Assembly (NCBI RefSeq): GCF_021590045.1
Contig: NZ_CP062221.1
Location: forward strand, 2,046,001-2,110,000
DNA: 64,000 nucleotides
Source of the DNA: Cellulomonas palmilytica
GTDB taxonomy: Bacteria; Actinomycetota; Actinomycetes; Actinomycetales; Cellulomonadaceae
Direction of reading: 5' to 3'
Below are positions 18,464 to 27,470 of the stretch, piece by piece. Within the stretch, counting starts at the first letter, position 1. Each line of letters begins with the position of its first letter. The position numbers were made by a program, and so were the translations under genes. The notes beneath the pieces are model-generated. The model saw nothing but the letters and a program-made list of their open reading frames with translations, was not told the DNA's origin and made no database searches.

Positions 18464-21115
18464 TCAGGACCCGCGCTTGACCGGCTCGCCGAGCTGCGCG
18501 TCGTGCGCGACGGCCTGCTCGACCTCGCCGGCGACGAGCTCGAGCGGGCCCGTGGCGCGGCCCGCGGCGCGCACGTCGTCGAGCGCGGCCTCGACGTCGC
18601 CGAGCTGCGCGGCCGGGACCTCGAGGCGCGCGGCGAGGATCTCGGTGCGCATCGAGACCTTCGCCTCGGACTTCACCTTGCGCAGCGCGGCGAGCGCCGC
18701 GCCGGCGGCGGTCACGGTCGCGAACGACGCGTCACCGGTCGCGGTGCGCAGAGGCGCCGAGGCCGGCCACGGCGCGCGGTGCACCGAGCCCTCGCGCCAC
18801 CACGACCAGACCTCCTCGGTCGCGAACGGCAGCACCGGCGCGAGCAGGCGCAGCAGCACGTCGAGCGCCAGGCACAGCGCCGTGCGCGCGCTGTCGGCAC
18901 CCGCGCCCTCGCCGTACGCGCGGTCCTTGACGAGCTCGAGGTAGTCGTCGCAGAACGTCCAGAAGAACGTCTCGGTGAGCTCCAGCGCGCGCGTGTGGTC
19001 GTAGGACTCGAGCGCGGCCGTGGCCTGGTCGACGACGTCCGCGAGGCCCGCGAGCATCGCGCGGTCGAGCGGCACGGTGACGAGCGCAGGGTCGAGCGAC
19101 GGCGCGGCGTCCTCGGCGCCGAACGACAGCGCGAACTTCGACGCGTTGAGCACCTTGATCGCGAGGCGGCGGCCGATCTTCATCTGGCCGATCTCGAACG
19201 CCGCGTCCGTGCCGAGCCGCGCCGACGCCGCCCAGTACCGGACCGCGTCCGAGCCGTGCTCCTCGAGCAGACCCATGGGCGTGACGACGTTGCCCTTGGA
19301 CTTCGACATCTTCTTGCGGTCCGGGTCGAGGATCCACCCGCTGATCGCCGCGTCGCTCCACGGCAGCGAGCCGTGCTCGAGGTGCGAGCGCACGACCGTC
19401 GAGAACAGCCACGTGCGGATGATGTCCTGGCCCTGCGGGCGCAGGTCCATCGGGAAGACGCGCGCGAACAGGTCCGGGTCGGAGCGCCAGCCGCCCGCGA
19501 TCTGCGGGGTCAGCGACGACGTCGCCCACGTGTCCATGATGTCCGGGTCGCCGATGAAGCCGCCCGGCACGCCGCGCTGGTCGGCCGTGTAGCCCGCGGG
19601 CACGTCGGACGACGGGTCGATCGGGAGCTGGTCCTCGGACGGCACGAGCGGCGCGTCGTAGACCGGCTCGCCGTCCGCGTCGAGCGCGTACCAGACCGGG
19701 ATCGGCACGCCGAAGAACCGCTGGCGGCTGATGAGCCAGTCGCCGTTGAGGCCGCCGACCCAGTTCTCGTACCGGACCTGCATGAACTCGGGGTGGAAGT
19801 CGAGCTCGGCGCCGCGCGCGAGCAGCGCGTCGCGCAGCTCGGCGTCGCGACCGCCGTTGCGGATGTACCACTGGCGCGAGGTGACGATCTCGAGGGGCTT
19901 GTCGCCCTTCTCGTAGAAGTTCGCCTTGCGCTGCGTGGCGGTCGGCTCGCCGTCCAGGTCGCCGCTCTCGCGCAGCCCGGCGACGACGGCCTCGCGCGCC
20001 GAGAACGTCGTCTTGCCCGCGAGCTGCGCGAACACCTCGCGCCCCTGCTCGGACGTGATCCACTCCGGCGTCTCGCGCAGCAGGCGTCCGTCGCGCTGCA
20101 CCACCGAGCGCGTCGGAAGCTGCAGCTCGCGCCACCACTGCACGTCGGTGAGGTCACCGAACGTGCAGCACATCGCGATGCCCGCACCCTTGTCCGGCTC
20201 GGCCGCCGGGTGCGCGAGCACCGGGACCTCGACGCCGAACAGCGGCGTGGTCACCGTGCTGCCGAACAGGTGCTGGTACCGCTCGTCGTCGGGGTGGGCG
20301 ATGAGCGCGACGCACGCGGGCAGCAGCTCGGGACGCGTCGTCTCGATGTGCACCGGGCCCTCGGCGCCGTGGAACGCGACGCGGTGGAACGCACCCGGGT
20401 AGTCCCGCGCCTCGAGCTCGGCCTGCGCGACCGCGGTCTGGAACGTCACGTCCCACAGGCCCGGCGCCTCGGCCTGGTAGGCCTCGCCGCGTCCGAGGTT
20501 GCGCAGGAACGCCTGCTGCGCGACCGCGCGCGACTCGGCCGAGATGGTCTGGTACGTCATCGACCAGTCGACCGACAGGCCCAGCCGGCGCCACAGCGCC
20601 TCGAACTGCCGCTCGTCCTCGACCGTCAGGCGCTCGCACAGCTCGACGAAGTTGCGGCGGCTGATCGGCACCTGGTCCGACGCCTTGATGGTCTTGCCGT
20701 CCGTGCCCTCGTGGGGCGGCGTGAAGTCCGGGTCGTACGGCAGCGACGGGTCGCAGCGCACGCCGTAGTAGTTCTGCACGCGGCGCTCGGTGGGCAGACC
20801 GTTGTCGTCCCAGCCCATCGGGTAGAACACCTCGGCCCCGCGCATGCGGCGGAAGCGCGCGACGACGTCGGTGTGCGTGTACGAGAACACGTGACCGACG
20901 TGCAGGGACCCGGAGACCGTCGGCGGCGGGGTGTCGATCGAGTAGATCTCCTCGCGCGACCGCGTCCGGTCGAACGAGTACGTCCCGAGCTCGGCCCAGC
21001 GCTGCGACCAGGTCTCCTCGATCCCCTCGAGGCCGACCTTGTCCGGTACACGACGGCCGGGTGCGGTCGTCGGGACGTCGGGCCGGGGGGTCGCCGGAGG
21101 GGTCAGGTCGCTCAT
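18464..21115 (-). CDS. valS: Valyl-tRNA synthetase
   Basis: This class Ia synthetase charges tRNA-Val and edits mischarged Thr. It has 883 aa. The HIGH-type motif is SLHVGHVFSYTHT, and KKMSKSKGN is intact. The editing domain lies between them and the anticodon-binding helices follow. The ATG at 21115 gives MSDLTPPATPRPD. It is transcribed alone, divergently from the WXG-like operon, with a terminator after it. No T-box was seen upstream. Confidence 0.97.
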   Translation of the reverse strand: MSDLTPPATPRPDVPTTAPGRRVPDKVGLEGIEETWSQRWAELGTYSFDRTRSREEIYSIDTPPPTVSGSLHVGHVFSYTHTDVVARFRRMRGAEVFYPMGWDDNGLPTERRVQNYYGVRCDPSLPYDPDFTPPHEGTDGKTIKASDQVPISRRNFVELCERLTVEDERQFEALWRRLGLSVDWSMTYQTISAESRAVAQQAFLRNLGRGEAYQAEAPGLWDVTFQTAVAQAELEARDYPGAFHRVAFHGAEGPVHIETTRPELLPACVALIAHPDDERYQHLFGSTVTTPLFGVEVPVLAHPAAEPDKGAGIAMCCTFGDLTDVQWWRELQLPTRSVVQRDGRLLRETPEWITSEQGREVFAQLAGKTTFSAREAVVAGLRESGDLDGEPTATQRKANFYEKGDKPLEIVTSRQWYIRNGGRDAELRDALLARGAELDFHPEFMQVRYENWVGGLNGDWLISRQRFFGVPIPVWYALDADGEPVYDAPLVPSEDQLPIDPSSDVPAGYTADQRGVPGGFIGDPDIMDTWATSSLTPQIAGGWRSDPDLFARVFPMDLRPQGQDIIRTWLFSTVVRSHLEHGSLPWSDAAISGWILDPDRKKMSKSKGNVVTPMGLLEEHGSDAVRYWAASARLGTDAAFEIGQMKIGRRLAIKVLNASKFALSFGAEDAAPSLDPALVTVPLDRAMLAGLADVVDQATAALESYDHTRALELTETFFWTFCDDYLELVKDRAYGEGAGADSARTALCLALDVLLRLLAPVLPFATEEVWSWWREGSVHRAPWPASAPLRTATGDASFATVTAAGAALAALRKVKSEAKVSMRTEILAARLEVPAAQLGDVEAALDDVRAAGRATGPLELVAGEVEQAVAHDAQLGEPVKRGS

Positions 21116-21284
21116 GAACGCCTATCTTCCCAGACGACGAGCGCAGCCTCGCACCGCTTTCGCGGGCCGGACCGCGCGGGTGTCCGCGGGTATCCGTCGC
21201 GCGTCGCCGGGCTCCTGCTCGTCGAGGCCCCGACGCCCGGCGCGCTCTGCGAGGATGGCGGGCGCCGGACGCGCGAGGAGTGAC

Positions 21285-21578
21285 ATGGGCGACGACGAGG
21301 TCGAGCTGCAGGCGGCGGCCGTGCGCGCCATGGCGACACGGTTCCGCACCGCCGGGACGACGCTCGCGCGCGCCCGCGAGGCGCACGAGGACGCCACGCG
21401 CGCGCCGGTCGAGGCCCTCGCCGCCGCGCACACGCGCGTCGCGCAGCGGTGGACGCAGGGGCTGCGGGTCGCCGCGGCGGCGCTCGTCGAGGTGGGCAAC
21501 GAGCTCGACGCGTGCGTGCGGGCGTCGAGCGACCGTGACGCCGCGACCGCCGTCGAGTTCCGGGGGATCCGGCCGTGA
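21285..21578 (+). CDS. WXG100-sized helical protein, first gene of a four-gene overlapping operon
   Basis: This 97-aa, almost wholly helical protein has the size and hairpin layout of ESX/WXG100 proteins. Two Ala-rich helices (ELQAAAVRAMATRFRTAG and RVAQRWTQGLRVAAAALVE) are separated by a short turn. The strict WXG motif is missing; WTQG lies in the second helix. No signal peptide is present. GAGGAG precedes the ATG at 21285. Its stop overlaps the next start as GTGA. It may be a partner or chaperone of the protein encoded next. No ESX ATPase is in the window. Confidence 0.7.
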   Translation: MGDDEVELQAAAVRAMATRFRTAGTTLARAREAHEDATRAPVEALAAAHTRVAQRWTQGLRVAAAALVEVGNELDACVRASSDRDAATAVEFRGIRP

Positions 21579-23131
21579 GCCCGCGCGAGCAGCCCGCCTA
21601 CGCGCCCGTCGTGCGCGGGCTGTGGCGCACGCTCGACAAGGTCGACGAGGCCGGGTTCTCGCTCAACCCGCTCGAGGTCGTGCAGAACGTCAAGGCCGCG
21701 GGTGCGCTCGTCGCGCAGGCGCGCCGCGCCGCGTCGCAGGCCCCGCCGGGAGACCCCGACGAGAGCCGTCGCGCCGCCGCCGCGTGGCGCGGGCTCGAAC
21801 GCGCGCTCGTCGACGCCTCGGGGGACGTGTCCGACGACCGCTCGCGACGCCGCACCGTCTGGACCGGCACCGCCGCGCGCGCCTTCGACGCGACCGCGCG
21901 CACGCTCGAGGACCGGCTCACGCAGGCAGGCGTCGGCGCTCGTCGCGCCGCGGCCGCGCTCGAGGCGCACGCGTCCGCGCTCGAGGCCGCGCAGCGCCGG
22001 CACGCCGACGTCGCCGGCTCGCTCGCGCGGGCCCGCGACGACGTCACGCAGGTCCCGCCGCAGCTCGACGACTGCGTGCGGCACCTGCGCGCGGCCGTCA
22101 CGGCCGCGATCGACTCCTGGCAGGCCGCCGGCGCGGCCGCCGACGCGTGCGAGGCCGAGCTCGCGGCCGTCGAGGCCGCCATGCCGTTCCCGGACGGGAC
22201 CGCGCCCGGCACGCGCGCGCTCGACGGGCTGGGCCAGCACGACGTCGGCGCCGGCCGCCGTCCGCTCGTCGGCGACGTCCTGCGCCGCGCGCGAGACCGG
22301 TACGACGCGCTGTCGCCGGCCGACCGCGCCGCGCTCGACGCGCTCCTGGCGGCCGCGCGCTCGCAGCGGCACCGCGCGTGGCTGCTCGCGACCCTCGCCG
22401 CCGGGCACCCGCTCGTCGTCGTGGACCGGCTCGCGGCCCGCCTCGCGACCGTGGAGGACCCCGACGCGCTGCTCGACCCGTCACGCCTGCTGCGCGAGCA
22501 GGCCGGATCGTCGTACGCCGACCTGCGGGCGCTGGGCGACGACGACGCCCCGCTGCGCCAGTCCACGGGCACCACGTGCGGCTCGTCGTCGCTCGTGTAC
22601 GCCCGGCTCCTGCAGGACCCCGCCGCCGCCCTGCACGTCCTGACCGGCTACGACCCCGTCACCGGCTCGACGCAGGACGGCACCGCCGCCTCGCGGTTCC
22701 ACGAGCAGGAGGCCGCGATGAAGCGGCGCACCGACGACCCGCGCCTGCACCCCGACCGCGAGGGCTCGCGGCGCTCCATGCCGTGGATCCCCGCGCTCGG
22801 GACCGCACCGTGGGCCGCCGCCGAGGAGCTCGAGACCATGTCCGGCACCGGGTACGGCGTGCACCTCGTCGACCAGGACTCGCAGCAGGACACCGCCGAG
22901 GCGTTCCGCACCGCCGTCGAGGCCACCGATCGCGGGCACCCCGTCGCGCTGTTCATCGGCGACGAGGCCTCGCCGCGGCACGTCGTGCTCGTCTACGGGC
23001 ACGGCGACGGCACCCTCGACGTGTACGACCCCGCCTACGGCGTGCACACCGTCATCACGCGCGACCAGCTCGTCTCGGGCGGGTTCTCCGTCGCCGGCTG
23101 GGACCGGCCGTGGGCGGTGATCGCTCCGTGA
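21575..23131 (+). CDS. WXG-domain protein with C-terminal papain/C39-like peptidase domain
   Basis: This 518-aa protein is probably secreted without a Sec signal. The N-terminal 200 residues are helical and carry a WTG (WXG) at residues 96-98 in a turn. The C-terminal third looks like a C39/papain-type fold: Cys335 in STGTTCGSSS, His469 in SPRHVVLVYGHGDG and Asp485 in VYDPAYGVHT. This is the order and spacing of a Cys-His-Asp triad. Nucleophile and His spacing fit a peptidase, deamidase or transglutaminase-like effector. It starts GTG 21575 inside the previous stop codon and ends inside the next start. A role as a type VII-like effector or surface enzyme is inferred. Confidence 0.75.
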   Translation: MSPREQPAYAPVVRGLWRTLDKVDEAGFSLNPLEVVQNVKAAGALVAQARRAASQAPPGDPDESRRAAAAWRGLERALVDASGDVSDDRSRRRTVWTGTAARAFDATARTLEDRLTQAGVGARRAAAALEAHASALEAAQRRHADVAGSLARARDDVTQVPPQLDDCVRHLRAAVTAAIDSWQAAGAAADACEAELAAVEAAMPFPDGTAPGTRALDGLGQHDVGAGRRPLVGDVLRRARDRYDALSPADRAALDALLAAARSQRHRAWLLATLAAGHPLVVVDRLAARLATVEDPDALLDPSRLLREQAGSSYADLRALGDDDAPLRQSTGTTCGSSSLVYARLLQDPAAALHVLTGYDPVTGSTQDGTAASRFHEQEAAMKRRTDDPRLHPDREGSRRSMPWIPALGTAPWAAAEELETMSGTGYGVHLVDQDSQQDTAEAFRTAVEATDRGHPVALFIGDEASPRHVVLVYGHGDGTLDVYDPAYGVHTVITRDQLVSGGFSVAGWDRPWAVIAP

Positions 23132-23790
23132 GGTCCCGGGCGCGTGCGGCGGCCGTCGTCGCCGCCGCGGCGGGCGTTGCTGCGCTCGTCCTCGGGCTCG
23201 TCCTCGCGCTCGGGGCCTGCGTGCCCGGCTCGCCCGACGACCAGACGACGGACGTCGACGTCGCGCGCTACCAGCAGCTCGCCGCGGACCCGTGGCTCGG
23301 TGCGACCGAGCTGGGCGTCGGGCGCTGGGTGTTCGGCACCAACCGGCAGTTCCGGGGTGGTCACGCGGCGTTCACGCGCACCATGACCGGCTCCGTGCGT
23401 GCCGTGCTCGACGCCGAGACGGCCGCGGCCGCGCGCGTCGGCTGGGACGTCGTCGGCGCGCGGTGCCCGGGCGAGGACGTCGTGCACCCGTGGCGGTACG
23501 CCGTGACCGTGCGGCTCGCGCGCCCGCTCCCGGACGGGTCGGCGGCGTTCGCGACGATCGGCGTGCTCGCGGACTCGCCGCTGGGCGCGGCGCCCGATCC
23601 CGGCGACCCGACCGTCGTGCGGACCGTGCGCGGCTCGGCCGCCGTGGCGCACCACGCGGACCCGGCGGTCGAGGTCCCCGACGCGCTCGGGACCGGCGCG
23701 CTCGGGTCGCTCGCGTGCCTCGGCGGGGCGGGCGGGACGAGCGTGGGGGACACCGCCGCGCTGCACGTGGCCGCGGGAGCCGGCTCGTGA
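23128..23790 (+). CDS. Predicted lipoprotein, third gene of the WXG/peptidase operon
   Basis: This 220-aa protein has a basic start (VRSRARAAA), a hydrophobic helix and a lipobox LGAC with Cys about residue 31, so it should be a membrane-anchored lipoprotein. The mature part contains ARVGWDVVGARCPG and VRLARPLPDGSAAFATIGV, a pattern shared with the lipoprotein encoded next, which suggests the two are paralogues. No family was recognised. GTG 23128 overlaps the previous stop as GTGA; its own stop overlaps the next start the same way. Confidence 0.78.
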   Translation: MRSRARAAAVVAAAAGVAALVLGLVLALGACVPGSPDDQTTDVDVARYQQLAADPWLGATELGVGRWVFGTNRQFRGGHAAFTRTMTGSVRAVLDAETAAAARVGWDVVGARCPGEDVVHPWRYAVTVRLARPLPDGSAAFATIGVLADSPLGAAPDPGDPTVVRTVRGSAAVAHHADPAVEVPDALGTGALGSLACLGGAGGTSVGDTAALHVAAGAGS

Positions 23791-24518
23791 CGCGCGTGCG
23801 GGGCTCCGCCGCGCCGATGCGGCGGCCGGGACGACCCGTGCGGGTGCTGGCTCGGGTCCTCTCTGGGATGGTCGGTCGGGTCGTCGGTCGCGCGGTCGCG
23901 GCCGGGATCGCGGCGATCGGGATCGTCGCGGTCGGCCTCGTGGGGCTGGCGGGGTGCGCGGACCGAGGGCCGAGCACCCGCGACGTCGCCCGTGCGCTGG
24001 GCGACCAGGCGTGGCCGGGCGGGACGGTCGAGGTCCCGCGGTCGCCCGGCGGACGCGCGTACGGGCGTCCGACGACCGCGCGGTCGAGCGCCGTGGCCGG
24101 CGCGCCGTGGCAGGCCGTCGCCGACGAGGTCGGGCGGGCCGTGGACGCCGGGTGGGTGCCCGTCTACGCGCAGTGCGCGGGACCGCGGGACTCGGTGCGG
24201 GTCGATCTCGTGCGGGCCCTCGACGAGAAGCGCGCGCAGGGGGCGATCGCGGTCGCCACGGTCGCGACCGTCCCCTCCGTCGCCGGCGGCTTCGAGCGCG
24301 GCGAGGAGTCGGCGGCGACGACGACGCTCACGGTCGAGGCCGTCGCGCCCGCCGCGCAGGACCTCGCCGACCCGGTGCTCCTGCCGGACGCGCTGCGCGC
24401 CGTGCCTCAGGGCATCGACCCGGGCGCCTGCCTCGACGGACCGCCCGCTCACGACGCACGCACGTGGGTGGGGAGCCCCGCGTGGATGCCGGCGACGGGA
24501 GGACCGCTCCCGCGCTGA
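23787..24518 (+). CDS. Predicted lipoprotein, fourth gene of the WXG/peptidase operon
   Basis: This 243-aa protein has a long basic N-terminus, a hydrophobic stretch GIAAIGIVAVGLVGLAGC and lipobox LAGC. The mature part has AVDAGWVPVYAQCAG and, further on, AIAVATVATV. These line up with similar segments in the preceding lipoprotein. Function is unknown. The GTG at 23787 overlaps the previous stop as GTGA. An in-frame ATG at 23818 is a possible shorter start. It may form an immunity, anchoring or inhibitor component for the peptidase-like protein, which is speculation. Confidence 0.75.
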   Translation: MTRVRGSAAPMRRPGRPVRVLARVLSGMVGRVVGRAVAAGIAAIGIVAVGLVGLAGCADRGPSTRDVARALGDQAWPGGTVEVPRSPGGRAYGRPTTARSSAVAGAPWQAVADEVGRAVDAGWVPVYAQCAGPRDSVRVDLVRALDEKRAQGAIAVATVATVPSVAGGFERGEESAATTTLTVEAVAPAAQDLADPVLLPDALRAVPQGIDPGACLDGPPAHDARTWVGSPAWMPATGGPLPR

Positions 24519-24624
24519 CGCGCGGCGGGCGGTCGGGCGGCCGTCGCGTGGGCTCGTGCGTCCGCGGAGTTGGGCGTCGCGTGGAGTCGGGCGTGGCGTG
24601 GTCTCGAGCGGGTCAGGCTCAGGC

Positions 24625-25173
24625 TCAGGCGTCGCGGTGGCGTGCGCGGTACGCCGCGACGTGGGCACGGTTGCCGCAGTTGTTGACCTCGCAGAACCGC
24701 CGCGAGCGGTTGCGCGACAGGTCGACGAGCACCGCGCGGCAGTCCTCGCCCGCACAGCGACGCATGCGCTCGTACTCGTCGGACCGGATCACGTCGACGA
24801 CACCCATCGCGGTCTCGACCAGGATCACCGTCGCGAGCGGGGCGTCCGGGACGGTCGCGTGCAGGTGCCAGTCGAGCGCGTCGTGCCGGGTGAGGAACGG
24901 CACCGCGTCCGACTCGCGCAGGATCGCGTTGACCAGGTGCGCGGCCTCGTCGCGCTCGACGTCCCACAGGTGCGCGACCTGGTCGCGCGCCGCGCGGACG
25001 TCGCGGAGCTCGGCCTCGTCGCCGTCGTGCCGGACGCTGTAGCCCCAGCGCTCGTAGAACGCGCCGAGGTCGGCGACCGTCGACATCGCGTCGCGGCCGT
25101 CGCGGCGGCGCGCGGTGTTCACCAGGTCGACCGCGGCCGAGAGGTTCGCCTCGGTGTCACGAGCGAAAACCAC
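24625..25173 (-). CDS. CGNR zinc-finger/ABATE-domain regulator
   Basis: This is an actinobacterial regulator of 182 aa. The N-terminal ABATE-like domain (LVNTARRRDGRD onward) is followed by the CGNR zinc finger: MRRCAGEDCRAVLVDLSRNR then RRFCEVNNCGNRAHVAAYR, with four Cys ligands. It probably binds DNA. GTG 25173 follows AGGAG by 5 nt. It is divergent from the EamA transporter gene, with an inverted repeat between them, so it may control itself and that gene. Confidence 0.9.
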   Translation of the reverse strand: MVFARDTEANLSAAVDLVNTARRRDGRDAMSTVADLGAFYERWGYSVRHDGDEAELRDVRAARDQVAHLWDVERDEAAHLVNAILRESDAVPFLTRHDALDWHLHATVPDAPLATVILVETAMGVVDVIRSDEYERMRRCAGEDCRAVLVDLSRNRSRRFCEVNNCGNRAHVAAYRARHRDA

Positions 25174-25228
25174 ATTGACTCCTGTCGTCGGCGGACGTAC
25201 CGTCGCGTGATCCGTCCGTCATGAGCAT

Positions 25229-25245
25229 AGGAGCGCTTCGCTCCT
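25229..25245. promoter_or_regulatory. Inverted repeat between the CGNR regulator and EamA genes
   Basis: AGGAGCG-CTT-CGCTCCT is a perfect 7-bp inverted repeat. On the minus strand a -10-like TATGCT follows directly, pointing at the CGNR gene. It is well placed as an operator for that regulator. Confidence 0.45.
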
Positions 25246-25299
25246 GACTCGGCGGGCGCGAGGTCAGGGTCGGACCGGACGAGTGTGAAGGGTGTACCT

Positions 25300-26352
25300 G
25301 TGGCTGGGCACACGCGCGTGGGCGCACGCGGCCTCGGCATCACCGCGGGCCTCGTCGCCGCGCTCGCGTTCGCGACCAGCGGGCCCGTCGTCAAGCCGCT
25401 GTTCGCCGCAGGGTGGACACCCGGAGCGGCCATCGTCGTGCGCCTGTGGCTCGGCACCCTCCTGCTCGCCGGCCCCGCCGCGTGGGCGCTGCGCGGACGC
25501 TGGCGCGTGCTGCGCACCGACTGGCCGACCGTCGTCGGGCTCGGCCTGCTCGGCGTCGCGGGCGCCTCGGCGCTCTACTTCCTGGCCGTCGACCGGCTCC
25601 CCGTCGCCGTCGCGCTGCTCGTGGAGTACACCGGCCCGCTCCTGCTGCTCGCCTGGTCGTGGCTGCGCAGCCGCCGCACCCCCGCACGCGCGACGCTCGT
25701 CGGCGCCGCGCTCGCGACCGGCGGGCTCGTGCTCGTCCTCGACGTCACGGGCACCCTCGAGCTCGACGCGCTCGGCCTCGCGTTCGCGTTCGCCGCGGCC
25801 GTCGGCAACGCCGCCTACTTCGCGCTCACCGCGCGGCCGCTGGCCCTGCCGCCCGTCGCGCTCGCGGGCAGCGCCATGCTCGTCGGTGCGCTCACCGTCA
25901 GCCTCCTCGCGCTCGTCGGCGTCCTGCCCGTCGCCGCGCCGCTCGTCGACGTGACGCTGCTCGGCGCGCACGTGCCGTGGTTCGTCCCGCTGCTCGTCGT
26001 CGGCGCCGTGCCCACCGCCTTCGCCTACGGCGTCAGCGCCGTGTCCGTGCGGCTCCTCGGCGACCGGCTCGCGTCGTTCCTCGCGCTCGCCGAGGTGCTG
26101 TTCGCCGTCCTTCTCGCGTGGGTCCTGCTCGACGAGACCCCGATGCCCGTCCAGGCCGCCGGCGCCGTGCTGGTCGTGGTGGGCGTCGCCCTCGTCCGCA
26201 CCGGGGCCGCGTCCGACGGCGAGCTGCGGGACGGGCTGACGACCACCCGCGAGGCGGACGTCGCCCGGTCGACGACCGCCGGCGAGGACGCCACCTCCCG
26301 GCCCGGCGCCGAACCCGCACCCGCGCACGCCGAGATCGCCACCGTGCCGTGA
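25300..26352 (+). CDS. EamA/DMT-family transporter
   Basis: This membrane protein of about 350 aa has ten hydrophobic segments in two repeated EamA halves. The first begins GLVAALAFATSGPVVKPLF and the second begins LAFAFAAAVGNAAYF. The substrate is unknown; relatives export amino acids or metabolites. The C-terminal 50 residues are polar and likely cytoplasmic. GTG 25300 has AAGGG 7 nt upstream; GTG 25285 is a longer alternative. It is divergent from the CGNR regulator. Confidence 0.85.
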   Translation: MAGHTRVGARGLGITAGLVAALAFATSGPVVKPLFAAGWTPGAAIVVRLWLGTLLLAGPAAWALRGRWRVLRTDWPTVVGLGLLGVAGASALYFLAVDRLPVAVALLVEYTGPLLLLAWSWLRSRRTPARATLVGAALATGGLVLVLDVTGTLELDALGLAFAFAAAVGNAAYFALTARPLALPPVALAGSAMLVGALTVSLLALVGVLPVAAPLVDVTLLGAHVPWFVPLLVVGAVPTAFAYGVSAVSVRLLGDRLASFLALAEVLFAVLLAWVLLDETPMPVQAAGAVLVVVGVALVRTGAASDGELRDGLTTTREADVARSTTAGEDATSRPGAEPAPAHAEIATVP

Positions 26353-26434
26353 CGCGGACGCCCGGCCTGCAGGGTTAGGGTCGAACGCGCACCGGCCGCG
26401 CTGCCCGCGGCCGCGAGACGAGGACGAGGACCAC

Positions 26435-27463
26435 GTGACTGGTGTGACGACTGGTGTGACGGCGAACGGCCTGACGGTCGGGTACGCGGCGATGCTCGAG
26501 CAGTTCCACCCCACCGAGGCGGTCGCGCTGTCCGCGTACGCCGAGGAGCACGGCTTCTCCGGCGTCATGGCCGCCGACCACTTCCAGCCGTGGGTCCCCG
26601 CGCAGGGGCAGGCCGCGTTCGTGTGGAACGTGCTCACCGCCATCGGCGAGCGCACGACCGGCGACATGGGCCCCGGCGTCACCGCGCCCACCTTCCGCTG
26701 GCACCCCGCGATGGTCGCGCAGGCGTCCGCGACGCTCGCCGCGATGTACCCCGGCCGGCACTGGCTCGGGCTCGGCTCCGGCGAGGCGCTCAACGAGCAC
26801 ATCACCGCGCAGTACTGGCCCGAGGCGCCCGAGCGGATCAACCGCATGTTCGAGGCCATCGAGATCATCAAGAAGCTCTTCGGGGGCTCGCTCGCCGGCA
26901 AGGACGTCAAGCACTCCGGCGAGTTCTACAAGCTCGAGTCGACGCGCCTGTGGACGATGCCGGCCGAGGCACCGCCGATCCTCGTCGCCACCGCCGGACC
27001 CATCACCGCCAAGCGCGCCGGCCGCCACGCCGACGGGCTCATCACCGTCGGGGCGCCGCTCGAGAAGATCGAGGGGCTGTTCACCCGGTTCCACGACGGC
27101 GTGCGCGAGTCCGGCCGCGACCCGCAGGCGCTGCCCAAGGTCCTGCAGCTCCACCTGTCCTGGGCCGAGACCGACGAGCAGGCGCTCGCGAACGCCATGC
27201 ACGAGTGGCCCAACGGCGGCATGAAGTTCCCCAAGGCCGACATCCGCTCGCCGTTCGAGTTCGAGCAGATGGCCCGGCTCGTGCGCCCCGAGGACTTCGA
27301 CGGCCGCATGGTCATCTCCTCCGACCCCGACGTGCACCGCGCCGAGATCCAGAAGTACGTGGACCTCGGCTTCGACCGCATCTACCTGCACAACGTGGGC
27401 CGCAACCAGCGCGAGTGGATCGACGTGTTCGGCGAGCAGGTCCTGCCGAAGCTCGTGCGGTGA
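26435..27463 (+). CDS. F420-dependent glucose-6-phosphate dehydrogenase-family oxidoreductase (LLM class)
   Basis: This is a TIM-barrel flavin/F420-dependent enzyme of 342 aa. It matches the G6PDH-like branch of the luciferase-like family: [44 protein letters not shown] and the C-terminal [15 protein letters not shown] are the landmarks. Members transfer hydride between a substrate and deazaflavin F420. Whether glucose-6-phosphate is the real substrate cannot be read from sequence. GTG 26435 follows GAGGACGAGGACCAC. cofE starts 8 nt after its stop, tying it to F420 maturation. Confidence 0.88.
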   Translation: MTGVTTGVTANGLTVGYAAMLEQFHPTEAVALSAYAEEHGFSGVMAADHFQPWVPAQGQAAFVWNVLTAIGERTTGDMGPGVTAPTFRWHPAMVAQASATLAAMYPGRHWLGLGSGEALNEHITAQYWPEAPERINRMFEAIEIIKKLFGGSLAGKDVKHSGEFYKLESTRLWTMPAEAPPILVATAGPITAKRAGRHADGLITVGAPLEKIEGLFTRFHDGVRESGRDPQALPKVLQLHLSWAETDEQALANAMHEWPNGGMKFPKADIRSPFEFEQMARLVRPEDFDGRMVISSDPDVHRAEIQKYVDLGFDRIYLHNVGRNQREWIDVFGEQVLPKLVR

Positions 27464-27470
27464 GCGCGCT

